Shown here: piece after piece, positions 1-8,768 of the stretch | Layout: each line of letters begins with the position of its first letter | Position numbering within the stretch: position 1 is the stretch's first letter | Origin: Rhodocyclaceae bacterium | GTDB taxonomy: Bacteria > Pseudomonadota > Gammaproteobacteria > Burkholderiales > Rhodocyclaceae | Length of the DNA: 64,000 nt | Direction: 5' to 3' | Assembly: GCA_016791105.1 (NCBI GenBank) | Contig: JAEUNM010000128.1 | Span: 44,387 to 108,386 of the forward strand | Made by a program: the position numbers and the translations under genes | Notes under the pieces: model-generated | Database searches by the model: none | Told to the model about the DNA's origin: nothing | The model's input: the letters and a program-made list of their open reading frames with translations, nothing else

Positions 1-143
1 TCGACGCGCAAAGTGCGGTATTTCGCGTCGGGTGGATCCCAGTGTCCACCCGGATGACGAAACAGGCGCACGAGGCGGATGGCGTTCGGGTCCAGCAGTT
101 CGAGCTTCAGATCGCGCGCGTCTATCGTCGCCGCTCTACTCAT
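1..143 (-). CDS. Possible RES-domain protein, N-terminal fragment
   Basis: Partial gene running off the left edge; only the first 47 residues are visible. The ATG at 143 overlaps the TGA of the upstream gene as ATGA, so the two are translationally coupled. The fragment contains RLVRLFRHPGGHWDPPDAKY, which resembles the start of RES-domain proteins, where an Arg-containing first strand is followed by a Gly-rich turn. RES proteins act as NAD+-degrading toxins and are usually encoded just after an antitoxin whose C-terminal domain is of the MbcA/ParS type. The gene before this one has a C-terminus that could be such a domain. The family call rests on a short fragment and on context, so it is tentative. 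Confidence 0.4.
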   Translation of the reverse strand, partial: MSRAATIDARDLKLELLDPNAIRLVRLFRHPGGHWDPPDAKYRTLRV

Positions 144-1033
144 GCGGAAATTTGGGCGGCGTAAGCGCGCGCGGCTTGCTCGACGGCTTCGCGCCGCGCT
201 TCGGCCGGCGCGGCGAGTAGCGCGCGGCTTTCCTGTGCGATGGGGCGAATGCTGGTCAGCCGGCCAATCAGTGCCTCGATAGGCGTCAGACCACCCAGCA
301 GGTCGCAAGCGGAGGTAAAAAAGCCATAGGCTGCCGCAGCGCCCGTGCCCCCCAACGCTGCAAGCGCCCGTTCCAGAGCTTCGCCTGCAACCTCCGGCCA
401 GGCCTGAAATGCCGGGTATTCGCGCCCGCGCTTGCGGCCTGAGCGCAAGATGGAAAACAGCTTGCCGGCGCGTTCGCGCTGGCGCACGGTTTCGTCGCCC
501 AGGCCGCCCAGTGCAGCGCCCAGTTCGGCGGCGGAGAGCGGCGCGACGGGGTCTTCACCCAGTGCCTGCGCGGCTTGCTGGCCGGGTTTGGGCTGCAGGG
601 CTTGCGCCAGCCGCTGGAACTCGATTTGCGCCTGCAGCGAACGCGCATCGACCGTTACCTCGACCCAGGAGCGCAGCAATTCCAGAACCGGTGCGTCCAG
701 CCCAGCCCGGCGCAGGGCTTCGATATGGGCCGCCGAAGCGACTTCAAGTGCGCTCTCTATGGGCGAAGGCACGTAATACGCGGTGGGATACGAATTGCCC
801 GATTGCGCATCGGAAAGCTTGCGGATGGCGTCATGCAGAACGGAAAAGTGCGCCTCGATCCGGCGCAGGTCTGCATGCGTCGCGCCCGCCAAGGCTTGCG
901 GCGTGATTTGCTCGATCGACTCCGCGAGTTCTCGTTCAAGCCTATCCAGCCAGTTGCCGGTGCGTACCGGCGCGGCGGGGAGCGTGCCGTACCCGACGGA
1001 AACCGGCGGTTCGGAGGTGGAGGAGGGGTTCAT
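140..1033 (-). CDS. Hypothetical protein, possible antitoxin-like C-terminus
   Basis: A soluble 297-aa protein with no signal peptide or membrane segment. The N-terminal two thirds are helical and not recognised. The last ~90 residues contain a Trp-Pro-Glu segment, a Gly/Ala-rich helix, a Phe-Phe pair and then GGLTPIEALIG. This is the layout of the toxin-binding domain (DUF2384) of Xre/MbcA/ParS antitoxins, which often ends in a GxTPxEAL motif. It is coupled by a 4-bp ATGA overlap to the downstream gene, which may be a RES-type toxin. It is much longer than typical RES antitoxins (about 130-160 aa), so this may be a variant or an unrelated pair. No clear Shine-Dalgarno was seen before the ATG at 1033. 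Confidence 0.6.
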   Translation of the reverse strand: MNPSSTSEPPVSVGYGTLPAAPVRTGNWLDRLERELAESIEQITPQALAGATHADLRRIEAHFSVLHDAIRKLSDAQSGNSYPTAYYVPSPIESALEVASAAHIEALRRAGLDAPVLELLRSWVEVTVDARSLQAQIEFQRLAQALQPKPGQQAAQALGEDPVAPLSAAELGAALGGLGDETVRQRERAGKLFSILRSGRKRGREYPAFQAWPEVAGEALERALAALGGTGAAAAYGFFTSACDLLGGLTPIEALIGRLTSIRPIAQESRALLAAPAEARREAVEQAARAYAAQISA

Positions 1034-1334
1034 ACCGGCAATGTGTCTTGCGGGGAAAGTGGCGTAGATTCAATCATAGTGGCAACGGTGTGCTTTGGCA
1101 AGTTTGCCATATTAGGCTTATTTTGCTTCCTTCCTTTGCGGTGCGTGGCCGGGTCGATTGCCCGCAACCCGTTGCTCGTGCAGGTGTGGGGTAAATTTCA
1201 AGCGCACTCAAATCGTGGGGGCCGAGCCGGCTGTGGCGCGCGGCGTCGGTCCCCGCAGGTGCGGGCGTGTCGCCCGAAATGTCGCCGCTGCCCACAGAAA
1301 TTCGCTGCTCTTCCGCTGCTGCGGGAACGAAAAC
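1034..1334. other. Intergenic region without a recognisable gene
   Basis: This 301-bp gap lies between the start of the minus-strand 297-aa gene and the end of the SWIM-domain gene. It must hold the promoter of the former. I see no convincing ORF, RNA gene or strong terminator. Confidence 0.5.
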
Positions 1335-2477
1335 TTAAACCTTCCCGCGCTTCGGCTGTGGACGCCGGGGCTTGATTCCGGCCGCTGCCGGCGCCTGTAG
1401 CGCGGGTTTGGTGGCGGCTGGCGGTGCTTTGGATGCGACATCAGACCGAACGGCCGGCATGGGGACTTCGGGGTCAGGTCTTGGCCGCGCCGCTACCGCT
1501 TTTTCGGTCGGTACGGCGGCTTTGGGCGCGGCGGGGCGCGTCGCGGGGGCTTTGGCTGGCTTTGCCGAAGCGGCTTTTGCTGCCGGTTTCGTTGCGCTCC
1601 CGCGCGCGCTGTTGCCCGTTGCAGGCTTTTTTGCGGTTGCAGGCTTCTTTTCGGTCGCAGGTTTTTTCGCCGTGGCCGTGCCGGGCGCCACTTTTTTGCC
1701 GGCCGGCGCGGTTTTCACGGGCGCTGCCGCCTGCTCCGGCGGCACCAAATCCGTGCCATCGCCCTCGTCCAGGTCTATGCCGAACAGACTTGCCAGATCG
1801 GCATTTTCCAGGCGCTGGCCGGCGCCTGCGGGGGCGGGCGCGAAATCGGCCTGGGCGGCTTTGGCGATCAGATCGGCGGGGTCCACGTCGCGCAGCAGGA
1901 ACAGCAGTTCGGGCTTGCCGTCCAGCCTCGCGCCCACGCCATATAGCGCCGCTGCGATGTGTTTGCACATGTAGGCGCCGTCCGGGCAACTACAGGTGAA
2001 ATCGATTTCGCGCGGTGCCGGAAACAGGCCCTGATTTTGCCGCGTCATGAACTGCATGACCGCATTCGATAAGCGGCCCTGCAATAGTTCCACCAGGGAA
2101 CCGATTTGTCCGGCGCATTCCTTGAGCAGGGCCTGCCAGCGCGCGCCGGGCAGCGGCTTGATGCCGACCCGCACTTTATAAATGCTGGAGCCGGATACCA
2201 GTGCTGTGACGCCGCCACGCTCGATGCGCAAATCCATCACCGAACCGTTGCGCACATAGGTGCGCCCGCGCGGCAGGCCGCTCGCATAGTCGCCGTAGGC
2301 TTCCAGATTGTCGCACCAGGCTTTGCCCCAGAAGCTTTTTGCGATGGAGCGGCCTTCGATCTGTACCGGCTCGCAGACGTGACCTTTCCTGGCCAGTTCC
2401 TGGGCCGTGCGCGCGGCCTTGCGGCGCCGTTCCGCCACCGGGACATAGGGTGCCCAGTCGTTGTAAAACCTGCTCAT
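1335..2477 (-). CDS. SWIM zinc-finger protein with basic low-complexity tail
   Basis: A 380-aa protein. Its SWIM zinc finger (CxC-x6-CxH, seen as CSCPDGAYMCKH near residue 170) is a predicted DNA- or protein-binding module. The last ~170 residues are a Lys/Ala/Pro-rich disordered tail with tandem KKPAT-type repeats, resembling histone-H1-like tails that bind DNA non-specifically. The ATG at 2477 is preceded by GAGGGAG; a longer reading frame exists upstream but overlaps the helicase gene and is less likely. The gene starts 47 bp after the SNF2 helicase stop, so the two probably form an operon. SWIM-domain proteins paired with SWI2/SNF2 ATPases recur in bacteria and are thought to help target the motor; the exact function here is unknown. 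Confidence 0.88.
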   Translation of the reverse strand: MSRFYNDWAPYVPVAERRRKAARTAQELARKGHVCEPVQIEGRSIAKSFWGKAWCDNLEAYGDYASGLPRGRTYVRNGSVMDLRIERGGVTALVSGSSIYKVRVGIKPLPGARWQALLKECAGQIGSLVELLQGRLSNAVMQFMTRQNQGLFPAPREIDFTCSCPDGAYMCKHIAAALYGVGARLDGKPELLFLLRDVDPADLIAKAAQADFAPAPAGAGQRLENADLASLFGIDLDEGDGTDLVPPEQAAAPVKTAPAGKKVAPGTATAKKPATEKKPATAKKPATGNSARGSATKPAAKAASAKPAKAPATRPAAPKAAVPTEKAVAARPRPDPEVPMPAVRSDVASKAPPAATKPALQAPAAAGIKPRRPQPKRGKV

Positions 2478-2524
2478 GGTTTGTTGCTCCCTCGTTTCCT
2501 CGATCTGCCGCCGGAACGGCGCAA

Positions 2525-5266
2525 TCACGCTTCGGCAAGCGCGCTTTCGATATCCAGCGCCACCACGCGCAGCAATTCCGCATCGCTCATTTCGGTGAGC
2601 GCGGTTTCTGCGGCGCCTTCGACGATGCTGCGCGATAAATCCAGTTTGGATTCTATTAGTGCATCTATCTTGTCTTCTACCGTGCCGCGGCATATGAACT
2701 TATGCACCAGCACGTTATTGTGCTGGCCGATGCGATAGGCGCGGTCGGTGGCCTGATTTTCCACCGCCGGGTTCCACCAGCGGTCGAAATGGATCACCTG
2801 CGATGCCGCGGTCAGATTCAGCCCGGTGCCGCCGGCTTTGAGCGACAGCACGAAATAGGGCGGACCGTCTTCGCGCTGGAACGCATCGACCAGAGCTTTG
2901 CGCGCCTTGACCGGCGTGCCGCCGTGCAGCACCAGTCCACGGCATCCGAAAATTGTGGCCAGGTAGTCCGCCAGCGGGGCGGTCATTTCCTGAAACTGCG
3001 TGAATACCAGCAGCTTGTCCTGGCGCGCCGCGATGGCTTCGCATAGTTCGGTCAGGCGGGCAAATTTGCCGCTCTGTTCGGGCTGATAAGCGCCGTCGCC
3101 CAGCCATTGTGATGGATGGTTGCATATCTGCTTGAGGCGCATCAAAAATGCCAGTACGGCACCACGCCTGGCGATGCCGGTCTGTTCGCGCAGGATGTGC
3201 TGCAGTGCGTCTAGCGCCTGCTGGTACAGCTCGACCTGCAGCCGGGTCAGTGTGCACCAGGCTTTCAGTTCGGTTTTGTCGGGTAGATCGGCAATGACGC
3301 GGCGGTCGGTTTTCAGCCGGCGCAGGATGTAGGGCTGCACCAGTTTGCGCAGCGGCGCATAGCCGGTCTGGCCGTCGTCGGCCAGTTTGCGGGTGAAGCG
3401 TGCAAACGCCTGCGCCGAGCCCAGCAGGCCGGGGCAGATGAAGTCGAATAGCGACCATAGATCGCCCAGGCGGTTTTCCACCGGCGTGCCGGTCAGTGCG
3501 ACGCGATTTTGCGCCTTGAGCGCCTTCACTGCGCGCGTCTGCAGCGCGCCGGGGTTTTTGATGGCCTGCGCTTCGTCGAGCACGACCAGCGACCACTCGA
3601 TTTCCGCCATCCATGCCAGCCGTGTGAGCGTCCCGTAACTGGTGATGACGACGTCGCAGCCGGTCAGGCGTTGCTGGGGTAGGGCGCTCAGTTCGCGCCC
3701 TGGCAGTGCCGAGGTGTGCGCGACGAAGGCGCGCAAATCCGGCGCAAAGCGGCGCATTTCGGCCTGCCAGTTGGCGATGAGCGATGCCGGCACCACCAGC
3801 AGATGCGGTCCGGCGTCCCCCGCCTGTTTGCGCGCCAGCATGAACGCCAATACCTGCAGCGTTTTGCCCAGGCCCATGTCGTCGGCGAGGCAGGCGCCCA
3901 AGCCGAGCCGGGCGAGCCAGTGCAGCCAGGCCACGCCCTCGCGCTGATAGGGGCGCAATTGCGCCTGCAGGCCGGGGATGGCGCCGACGTCACGGCGCGC
4001 TTCGCCCTGCATGCCGGCCAGCACGCCGGCCAGCCATGCGCCCGGCACTACGCTGGACCAGGCCGGCGTGGCGGGCGGCGCGGCCGCCGGGGCGCCCCCG
4101 TCTATTGCTGCGCCGGCCAGGAGGCGCATGCCCTCGAGCAGGCTCAGGTTGTCCCCCGCGGCGGCGCGCTTGACCTGATTCCAATGCGCCAGCACCGCCT
4201 TGAGTTGTTCGGCATCCATTTCCACCCAGCGCCCGCGCAGGCGCACCAGGCCGCCATTGCTGGCGAGCAATGCATCGCGCTCGGCGTCGCTCAGCGCTTC
4301 GCCGTCGAATTCCAGGCCGACCTGAAAATCCATCAATGCCTGCAAGCCCAGGCCGGCGCCGCGACTGCCGATTTCCACCCGCACCTGCGGGCGCGGCGGA
4401 TGGCGCGGCGACCACCAGTCCGGGATGCGCACCGCGAGCCCGGCGGATTCGAGCAGAGGGATGTCGCGCAACAGCCGGTACGCTTCGGCCGGTGTCCAGC
4501 CCAGCGGCTGGAAAATTGCGCCGGAATCCACCATGTCCTTGAGCCAGGCGCATTGCTGCGCGCCGGCCTGGACGGGTTCCAGCAGCGCCAGCAGCGCCGC
4601 GCGGTCGCCCGCGTGCGCCTTGAGCGCTTGCGCCAGCGGCAGGTGGCGCAGGCGCGCTTGTCCCGCGCCGTGGGCGGCATAGGTGGCGAGGAAGGCGAAT
4701 GGCAGGTCCGGGCGGTCGCGGTTTTCCGCCAGATGCAGGCACACCCGCCCGAGCAAGGTCCAGTTTGCGTGCTTGTGTGCAAGCCACGCCGAAACACGGC
4801 CCTGTTCCGCGGCGATTTCCTGGCGTGCGGCGGCCAGCATGGCTTGCCACCAGTCCGCCAGATGGCCGGCAGCGATAAATTCGGCGCCCGTGAAAGGCGG
4901 TGCGGCCTGCGCCAATCGTTCAAGTTCGGCCGCCGGCGCGGGCAGTTCCGCGCTTTCCCAGATCTGCGCGAAATTCGGCAGGGCGCATAGCCGCGACATG
5001 AACAGGCGCGCTATTTCGCGCCCCCAAGCCAGCGAAGCGGGCAGTTCGCTGCCCAATTCGACCGCGCCCAGGTGCAGCAATCCATGCCCGCCGCCGTGCC
5101 CGAAAGCTTTGTGCAGGCGTGCCGCGACGGCCGGCGCGGGCGTGTCGTAATCCTGCGGCGTTTCTTCCAGATGCAAGCGCCCGTGCGGATAGAGCGCCAG
5201 CGCCACGCCGCAGCCCTGCGGCGCGGCAAGCTGGGGACCGACAGGATCGGAAGACGGGACAGTCAT
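2525..5266 (-). CDS. SNF2-family DEAD/DEAH-box helicase (HepA/Rad54-like)
   Basis: A 913-aa SWI2/SNF2 ATPase expected to translocate on double-stranded DNA and remodel protein-DNA or transcription complexes. The N-terminal ~430 residues are a lineage-specific extension. The first RecA lobe has Walker A DDMGLGKT, the DEAQ box (VVLDEAQAIKN) and motif III LTGTPVENR. The second lobe has LHGGTP, LKAGGTGLNLT and the arginine-finger segment DRAYRIGQ. The final ~60 residues match the usual C-terminal brace. The ATG at 5266 is preferred over the TTG one codon upstream; neither has a strong ribosome-binding site. It is the first gene of a two-gene unit with the SWIM protein. Confidence 0.93.
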   Translation of the reverse strand: MTVPSSDPVGPQLAAPQGCGVALALYPHGRLHLEETPQDYDTPAPAVAARLHKAFGHGGGHGLLHLGAVELGSELPASLAWGREIARLFMSRLCALPNFAQIWESAELPAPAAELERLAQAAPPFTGAEFIAAGHLADWWQAMLAAARQEIAAEQGRVSAWLAHKHANWTLLGRVCLHLAENRDRPDLPFAFLATYAAHGAGQARLRHLPLAQALKAHAGDRAALLALLEPVQAGAQQCAWLKDMVDSGAIFQPLGWTPAEAYRLLRDIPLLESAGLAVRIPDWWSPRHPPRPQVRVEIGSRGAGLGLQALMDFQVGLEFDGEALSDAERDALLASNGGLVRLRGRWVEMDAEQLKAVLAHWNQVKRAAAGDNLSLLEGMRLLAGAAIDGGAPAAAPPATPAWSSVVPGAWLAGVLAGMQGEARRDVGAIPGLQAQLRPYQREGVAWLHWLARLGLGACLADDMGLGKTLQVLAFMLARKQAGDAGPHLLVVPASLIANWQAEMRRFAPDLRAFVAHTSALPGRELSALPQQRLTGCDVVITSYGTLTRLAWMAEIEWSLVVLDEAQAIKNPGALQTRAVKALKAQNRVALTGTPVENRLGDLWSLFDFICPGLLGSAQAFARFTRKLADDGQTGYAPLRKLVQPYILRRLKTDRRVIADLPDKTELKAWCTLTRLQVELYQQALDALQHILREQTGIARRGAVLAFLMRLKQICNHPSQWLGDGAYQPEQSGKFARLTELCEAIAARQDKLLVFTQFQEMTAPLADYLATIFGCRGLVLHGGTPVKARKALVDAFQREDGPPYFVLSLKAGGTGLNLTAASQVIHFDRWWNPAVENQATDRAYRIGQHNNVLVHKFICRGTVEDKIDALIESKLDLSRSIVEGAAETALTEMSDAELLRVVALDIESALAEA

Positions 5267-5606
5267 CAACGGATAGAACCAAGAAACCGGGGCCGATTAT
5301 GCCGTAGCGGGCTGGGGCCTGGGCTTATCACGATTGAACAATGCAATCGCGCCGAACGGCAGCAATCTCGCGCGGCCGGCACCGACATGCTGCGGCCAGC
5401 CCCAAATTTCCCCGGCCTGGTTACGGCCTATGGGTTATGCAGAAACGGCCCGCCTCCTTGGCTGAGGGTTGCTATAACCGCAACAATCATTTGTCGATTC
5501 GGGCGTTTATCTGCCAGGCAAATCCTGGCACCATGCTGCCTGTCGAACGGGCGATGGCGGGCAATCCAGCTCTCCGTGCGGGCCCGCAAAGTTTCAGGAG
5601 ATTTGC

Positions 5607-6404
5607 ATGTCTGCCTTGCCCACATTTTTCGTTTCGCATGGTTCGCCCATGCTGTCGCTCGATGCCGGTGCCACCGGTGCGGCCTGGGCCGAAATCGGCG
5701 CCGCCCTGCCGGCGCCTCGGGCCATCGTGGCGGTGTCCGCGCACTGGTCGCAGGCAGCGCCGGCATTGACCGGAACGGCGCAGCCGGAAACCATCCACGA
5801 TTTTTACGGCTTTGACGGTGCGCTCTACGAATTGCACTACCCCGCCCCGGGTGCGCCGGAACTGGCGCGGGAATTGGCCGACGGGCTGGCGCGGGCCGGC
5901 TATGCCGCCCGTGTCGATGAGCGGCGCGGCCTCGATCACGGCGCCTGGGTGCCGCTGCGCTTCATGTATCCGAGCGCCAAGCTGCCGGTGCTGCAGTTGT
6001 CCATCAATGCCCGCGCCGATGCGGCCTGGCACTATCAGCTGGGCGCCGCGCTGGCGCCTGTGCTGGGCGAGGACGTGCTGCTGCTGGCGTCCGGCGGCCT
6101 TACGCACAATCTGTACGATTTCCGTCCCGGCACGGCGCGGTTGCCGGTACCCGATTACGTGACGGACTTCCAGGCCTGGATGTTCGATCGCCTCACGGCG
6201 CGCGATATCGATGCGGTGCTGGATTACCGCAAGCGTGCGCCCCAGGCGTTGCGCGCCCATCCTACCGATGAGCACCTGCTGCCCTTGTTCGTGGCGCTCG
6301 GTGCGGCCGGGCCCGATGCGCCCGTGCGGCGCGATCTGGATATCGTGACCGAACGCATGCTGGCGATGGATATCTATCGTTTCGAGCGCGCCCGGGCGGC
6401 GTAG
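5607..6404 (+). CDS. ygiD: DODA-type extradiol aromatic ring-opening dioxygenase
   Basis: A 265-aa member of the class III extradiol dioxygenase family (LigB fold), related to E. coli YgiD and plant 4,5-DOPA dioxygenase. These are non-haem metal enzymes that cleave catechol rings between or beside the hydroxyls. Visible metal and active-site segments are the N-terminal FFVSHGSPM, SAHW near residue 48, LDHGAWVPL near residue 113 and SGGLTHN near residue 172. The length is normal. GGAG sits 7 nt before the ATG. The gene stands alone, and a GC-rich hairpin (6411-6430) follows its stop. The true substrate cannot be read from sequence; many bacterial members have no known physiological role. Confidence 0.9.
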   Translation: MSALPTFFVSHGSPMLSLDAGATGAAWAEIGAALPAPRAIVAVSAHWSQAAPALTGTAQPETIHDFYGFDGALYELHYPAPGAPELARELADGLARAGYAARVDERRGLDHGAWVPLRFMYPSAKLPVLQLSINARADAAWHYQLGAALAPVLGEDVLLLASGGLTHNLYDFRPGTARLPVPDYVTDFQAWMFDRLTARDIDAVLDYRKRAPQALRAHPTDEHLLPLFVALGAAGPDAPVRRDLDIVTERMLAMDIYRFERARAA

Positions 6405-6410
6405 TCCGGT

Positions 6411-6430
6411 CGCCGCGGCTGGCCGCGGCG
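6411..6430. repeat. GC-rich hairpin after the dioxygenase gene
   Basis: A perfect 9-bp inverted repeat (CGCCGCGGC / GCCGCGGCG) with a 2-nt loop lies 7 bp after the stop codon. It has no U-tract, so it may stabilise mRNA or be a weak terminator. Confidence 0.4.
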
Positions 6431-6590
6431 TCGTTCCGAACCGACAGGGTAAGTCGTGATTAATGAGCTACTTGCAGGTGGGCCAGGGCGGCGCGTCGCC
6501 GCTCGGAGACAAATTTACCCTCCAGCGAGCGCTGCCGGAGTATTTTGGCTCGCCCGCGTAAGGTGCTGAAATTGTTGCGGGTATTTTTGT

Positions 6591-6607
6591 TTGGCATGGA
6601 CGGTGCT
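6591..6607 (+). promoter_or_regulatory. Possible sigma-54 promoter of the BON lipoprotein gene
   Basis: TTGGCATGGACGGTGCT has GG and GC dinucleotides ten bases apart, as in -24/-12 promoters, and matches the consensus except at two positions (TTGGCATG, GTGCT). The predicted start would be near 6618, giving a ~56-nt leader. An overlapping A/T-rich sigma-70-like -10 cannot be excluded. Confidence 0.35.
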
Positions 6608-6673
6608 AAATATTGAACATGGCTGGGCCGAGGCCGGATGCGCGGCGCGCCATTACTACAAGGAGATCAGACC

Positions 6674-6991
6674 ATGTTCGACACGCGAAAACTGCTGGCC
6701 GCGGCTTGCGCGGCAATGACCTTAAGTCTTGGACTTGCCGGCTGTGCCGGTTCGCCGCAAAAGGAAAGCACGGGCGAATACATCGACGATTCCGCCATCA
6801 CCACGAAAATCAAATCAGCTTTCGTGCAGGACAAGGACGTCAGTGCGCTCGATATCAAGGTGGTGACCTTCAAGGGCACGGTGCAGTTGAGCGGCTTCGC
6901 GCCCAGCCAGCAGGTGCGCTACAAGGCCGAAAGTATTGCCCGCGCCACGGCGGGGGTGAAAGCAGTCAGTAACGACATACAGTTGAAGTAA
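6674..6991 (+). CDS. BON-domain lipoprotein
   Basis: A 105-aa envelope protein. An N-terminal lipoprotein signal peptide ends in the lipobox LAGC (Cys at about residue 22), followed by one BON domain (about residues 36-105). BON domains, known from OsmY and DolP, bind phospholipid or outer-membrane components and are linked to envelope and osmotic stress tolerance. The start is fixed by AAGGAGA 9 nt before the ATG at 6674; the upstream in-frame codons do not look translated. No operon partner is present. There is no outer-membrane retention-avoidance signal (no Asp after Cys), so outer-membrane anchoring is likely. Confidence 0.9.
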   Translation: MFDTRKLLAAACAAMTLSLGLAGCAGSPQKESTGEYIDDSAITTKIKSAFVQDKDVSALDIKVVTFKGTVQLSGFAPSQQVRYKAESIARATAGVKAVSNDIQLK

Positions 6992-7489
6992 GCGCCGCTT
7001 GCCGTGTCCGGCGGGCGCTCACGGCCTGAATGTCCGCCACAATGGGGACAGGCGCGCCGGTCGAAAACTTGCGCGCGGCTTGCGTCCGTGGATGCGTCCG
7101 CGCCGATGTTGGTGCGACGCAACAGGCGTTTCGCTTCCACCGCCGCGCGAAATTTACTGTTAGGCATTTTTTCGTGATCGAGTTTACAGTGGAATGGACT
7201 TGCGTCGCGGGCTATGGAGAAGCGTGATCTTGACCACGGCAGGCCCCCAAAGCCGCGACCATACTGATTTTGCGGGGCTTGCCACGGTGTTCGGGCACTG
7301 CATTTCCGGTTTTGCGCGCCGGCTCCTCAGGTCCGGCCGGCCAGGGAGTGACCCATCCACGCCCGGGTTGGTTTTTTCAGGGAAGTAGTAGACAAAATGT
7401 TTTGTGCGGCGCATGATGAAAATGACGTATTGCCTTCGGCAGCTTGGCGCGTTTATCCGAAGAGCGTACCAATGGGGAGCATTTCCGAA
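6992..7489. other. Intergenic region with no recognised gene
   Basis: About 500 bp separate the BON lipoprotein from the unknown 316-aa protein. It contains A/T-richer patches (around 7145-7190 and 7370-7405) that could hold promoters for the downstream gene. I could not pick a convincing -35/-10 pair and see no RNA gene. Confidence 0.4.
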
Positions 7490-8440
7490 ATGGATAGTTT
7501 CAATCCGACCCCCAATGCAGGCACCAAACAGGTAATAGATGGCCAGCTGCGGGTGTTTTACGAAGGCTACTGGGTCAAAGCCTACGAAACACCGAATGAC
7601 ACGCTACAGGCAAAAAAATACCTGATCGAAGCGCTCGCGCGACGTCTTTTCAATCACGTCGAACACGGCATCAACATTCCCGGCAAACGTCTGGGCGAGG
7701 CGCGCGGCGCATTCGAAGCCGAAGCCGATCCGGAGCGCCGCCGCATCAAGGGCGCCATGCTGGCCGGTGCGCTGTTCAACCGTGCCATAGACATATTTAC
7801 CAAGCTGGTCGAGCTGCAAGGCCTGGGCGTGCAGGTTGAACCGGACAATAGCCTCATGCGTGAATGCGGTCTGTGTCTGCGCGAAGCACTCGATCTGGGC
7901 CGCCTGGTTTTGCACCGCAGCGGCGAAGAAGGCATAGACGAGTTGTGGGGCGAGCCCTTCAAGGCGTTTTCCGTTCCCCTGGAATCGTTCTACGAAAGCC
8001 GCTACCTCAAGATTGCGCAAACCATGCGCGACATTGACCGCATCGGCAGCAACATGATCGCAACCTTCGGCGATCATCCGTTTTTCGAAGGATTTGCAGT
8101 ATCCATCCACATATTTGCCGAAGCCGCCAAGGTCAAATGCGAAACCTTGCGTACTGACCCCAACATTTTTGATGTGTGGACGGAATTCGTGGTGGCGGGC
8201 GATCTGCTCGTGAGCGTCAAGCCCAATCTGCCGCCACACCCCTCGGACCGCGAACACCGCGAAGGCGAACAAGCCATGCAGTTATTGCGCCAGGGCCGCG
8301 ATCTTCTGGTGTACATCACGCGCGCGCGCACCTGCATGCCAAAAAGCACGGCCGAGTACATCGAGCGCTGCAAACAGTTCCAGCGCGATTCCAGCTTCAA
8401 TAGCCCGTTGTTGCCGCCGCCGCCCATCAAGGCGCACTGA
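7490..8440 (+). CDS. Hypothetical protein, all-helical, cytoplasmic
   Basis: I do not recognise this 316-aa protein. It is soluble, mostly helical, without signal peptide or membrane helix, and ends in a Pro-rich tail (LLPPPPIKAH). The first ~45 residues include a short beta-like stretch (GQLRVFYEGYWVKAYE). The remainder holds an Asn-His/Glu-His pair (FNHVEHG) and several conserved-looking aromatic-acidic patches. The ATG at 7490 has GGGGAG ten bases upstream; in-frame starts at 7397 and 7472 are possible but less well supported. A strong GC hairpin follows the stop (8446-8471), so the gene is probably monocistronic. The fairly ordinary codon use suggests a real, native gene. Confidence 0.75.
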   Translation: MDSFNPTPNAGTKQVIDGQLRVFYEGYWVKAYETPNDTLQAKKYLIEALARRLFNHVEHGINIPGKRLGEARGAFEAEADPERRRIKGAMLAGALFNRAIDIFTKLVELQGLGVQVEPDNSLMRECGLCLREALDLGRLVLHRSGEEGIDELWGEPFKAFSVPLESFYESRYLKIAQTMRDIDRIGSNMIATFGDHPFFEGFAVSIHIFAEAAKVKCETLRTDPNIFDVWTEFVVAGDLLVSVKPNLPPHPSDREHREGEQAMQLLRQGRDLLVYITRARTCMPKSTAEYIERCKQFQRDSSFNSPLLPPPPIKAH

Positions 8441-8445
8441 TTTTG

Positions 8446-8482
8446 CCGGCGCGCCTGTCGCGGCGCGCCGGTTTCCGTCTTT
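8446..8482 (+). terminator. Probable terminator after the 316-aa gene
   Basis: A perfect 10-bp stem, CCGGCGCGCC / GGCGCGCCGG, with loop TGTCGC is followed by a weak T-rich tail (TTTCCGTCTTT). Confidence 0.5.
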
Positions 8483-8768
8483 CCTCCCGTTCTGTTGCGC
8501 GAGGCGCAATTGCTGTCCTGCGGCGTGCCGTGGGTCGTCGAGCCTGCTCGCGCATGCCACGCGCTGCTGACATCCTTGTCGCTGCAATCGATTCCGCCCG
8601 TCGGGCGCGCATGTTGCGTCGCACCTCGCGCGTCCAGCCTGTCGAGCGCCGTACAGCGGTTTGACCGCGCTGCGCCTATAGTTTGCACAAATGCCCACCG
8701 GGCTGACAGTTTGGTGGCGCTAGTGCGGTCTATACAGGCGGGCGAGCCAGCCGGTGATGGAGGAGAAC
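8483..8768. other. Leader/promoter region of glutamate dehydrogenase
   Basis: About 290 bp between the terminator-like hairpin and the glutamate dehydrogenase start. No ORF with a credible ribosome-binding site was found. The promoter of the dehydrogenase is expected here but was not pinpointed. Confidence 0.4.

Noticed and set aside
2478..2693. Upstream extension of the SWIM protein
   Set aside because: It overlaps the end of the helicase gene and is Arg-rich nonsense; the ATG at 2477 has a good ribosome-binding site.
3716..4990. 424-codon plus-strand frame over the SNF2 gene
   Set aside because: Shadow of a high-GC gene; composition is Arg/Ala/Gln-rich without domain features.
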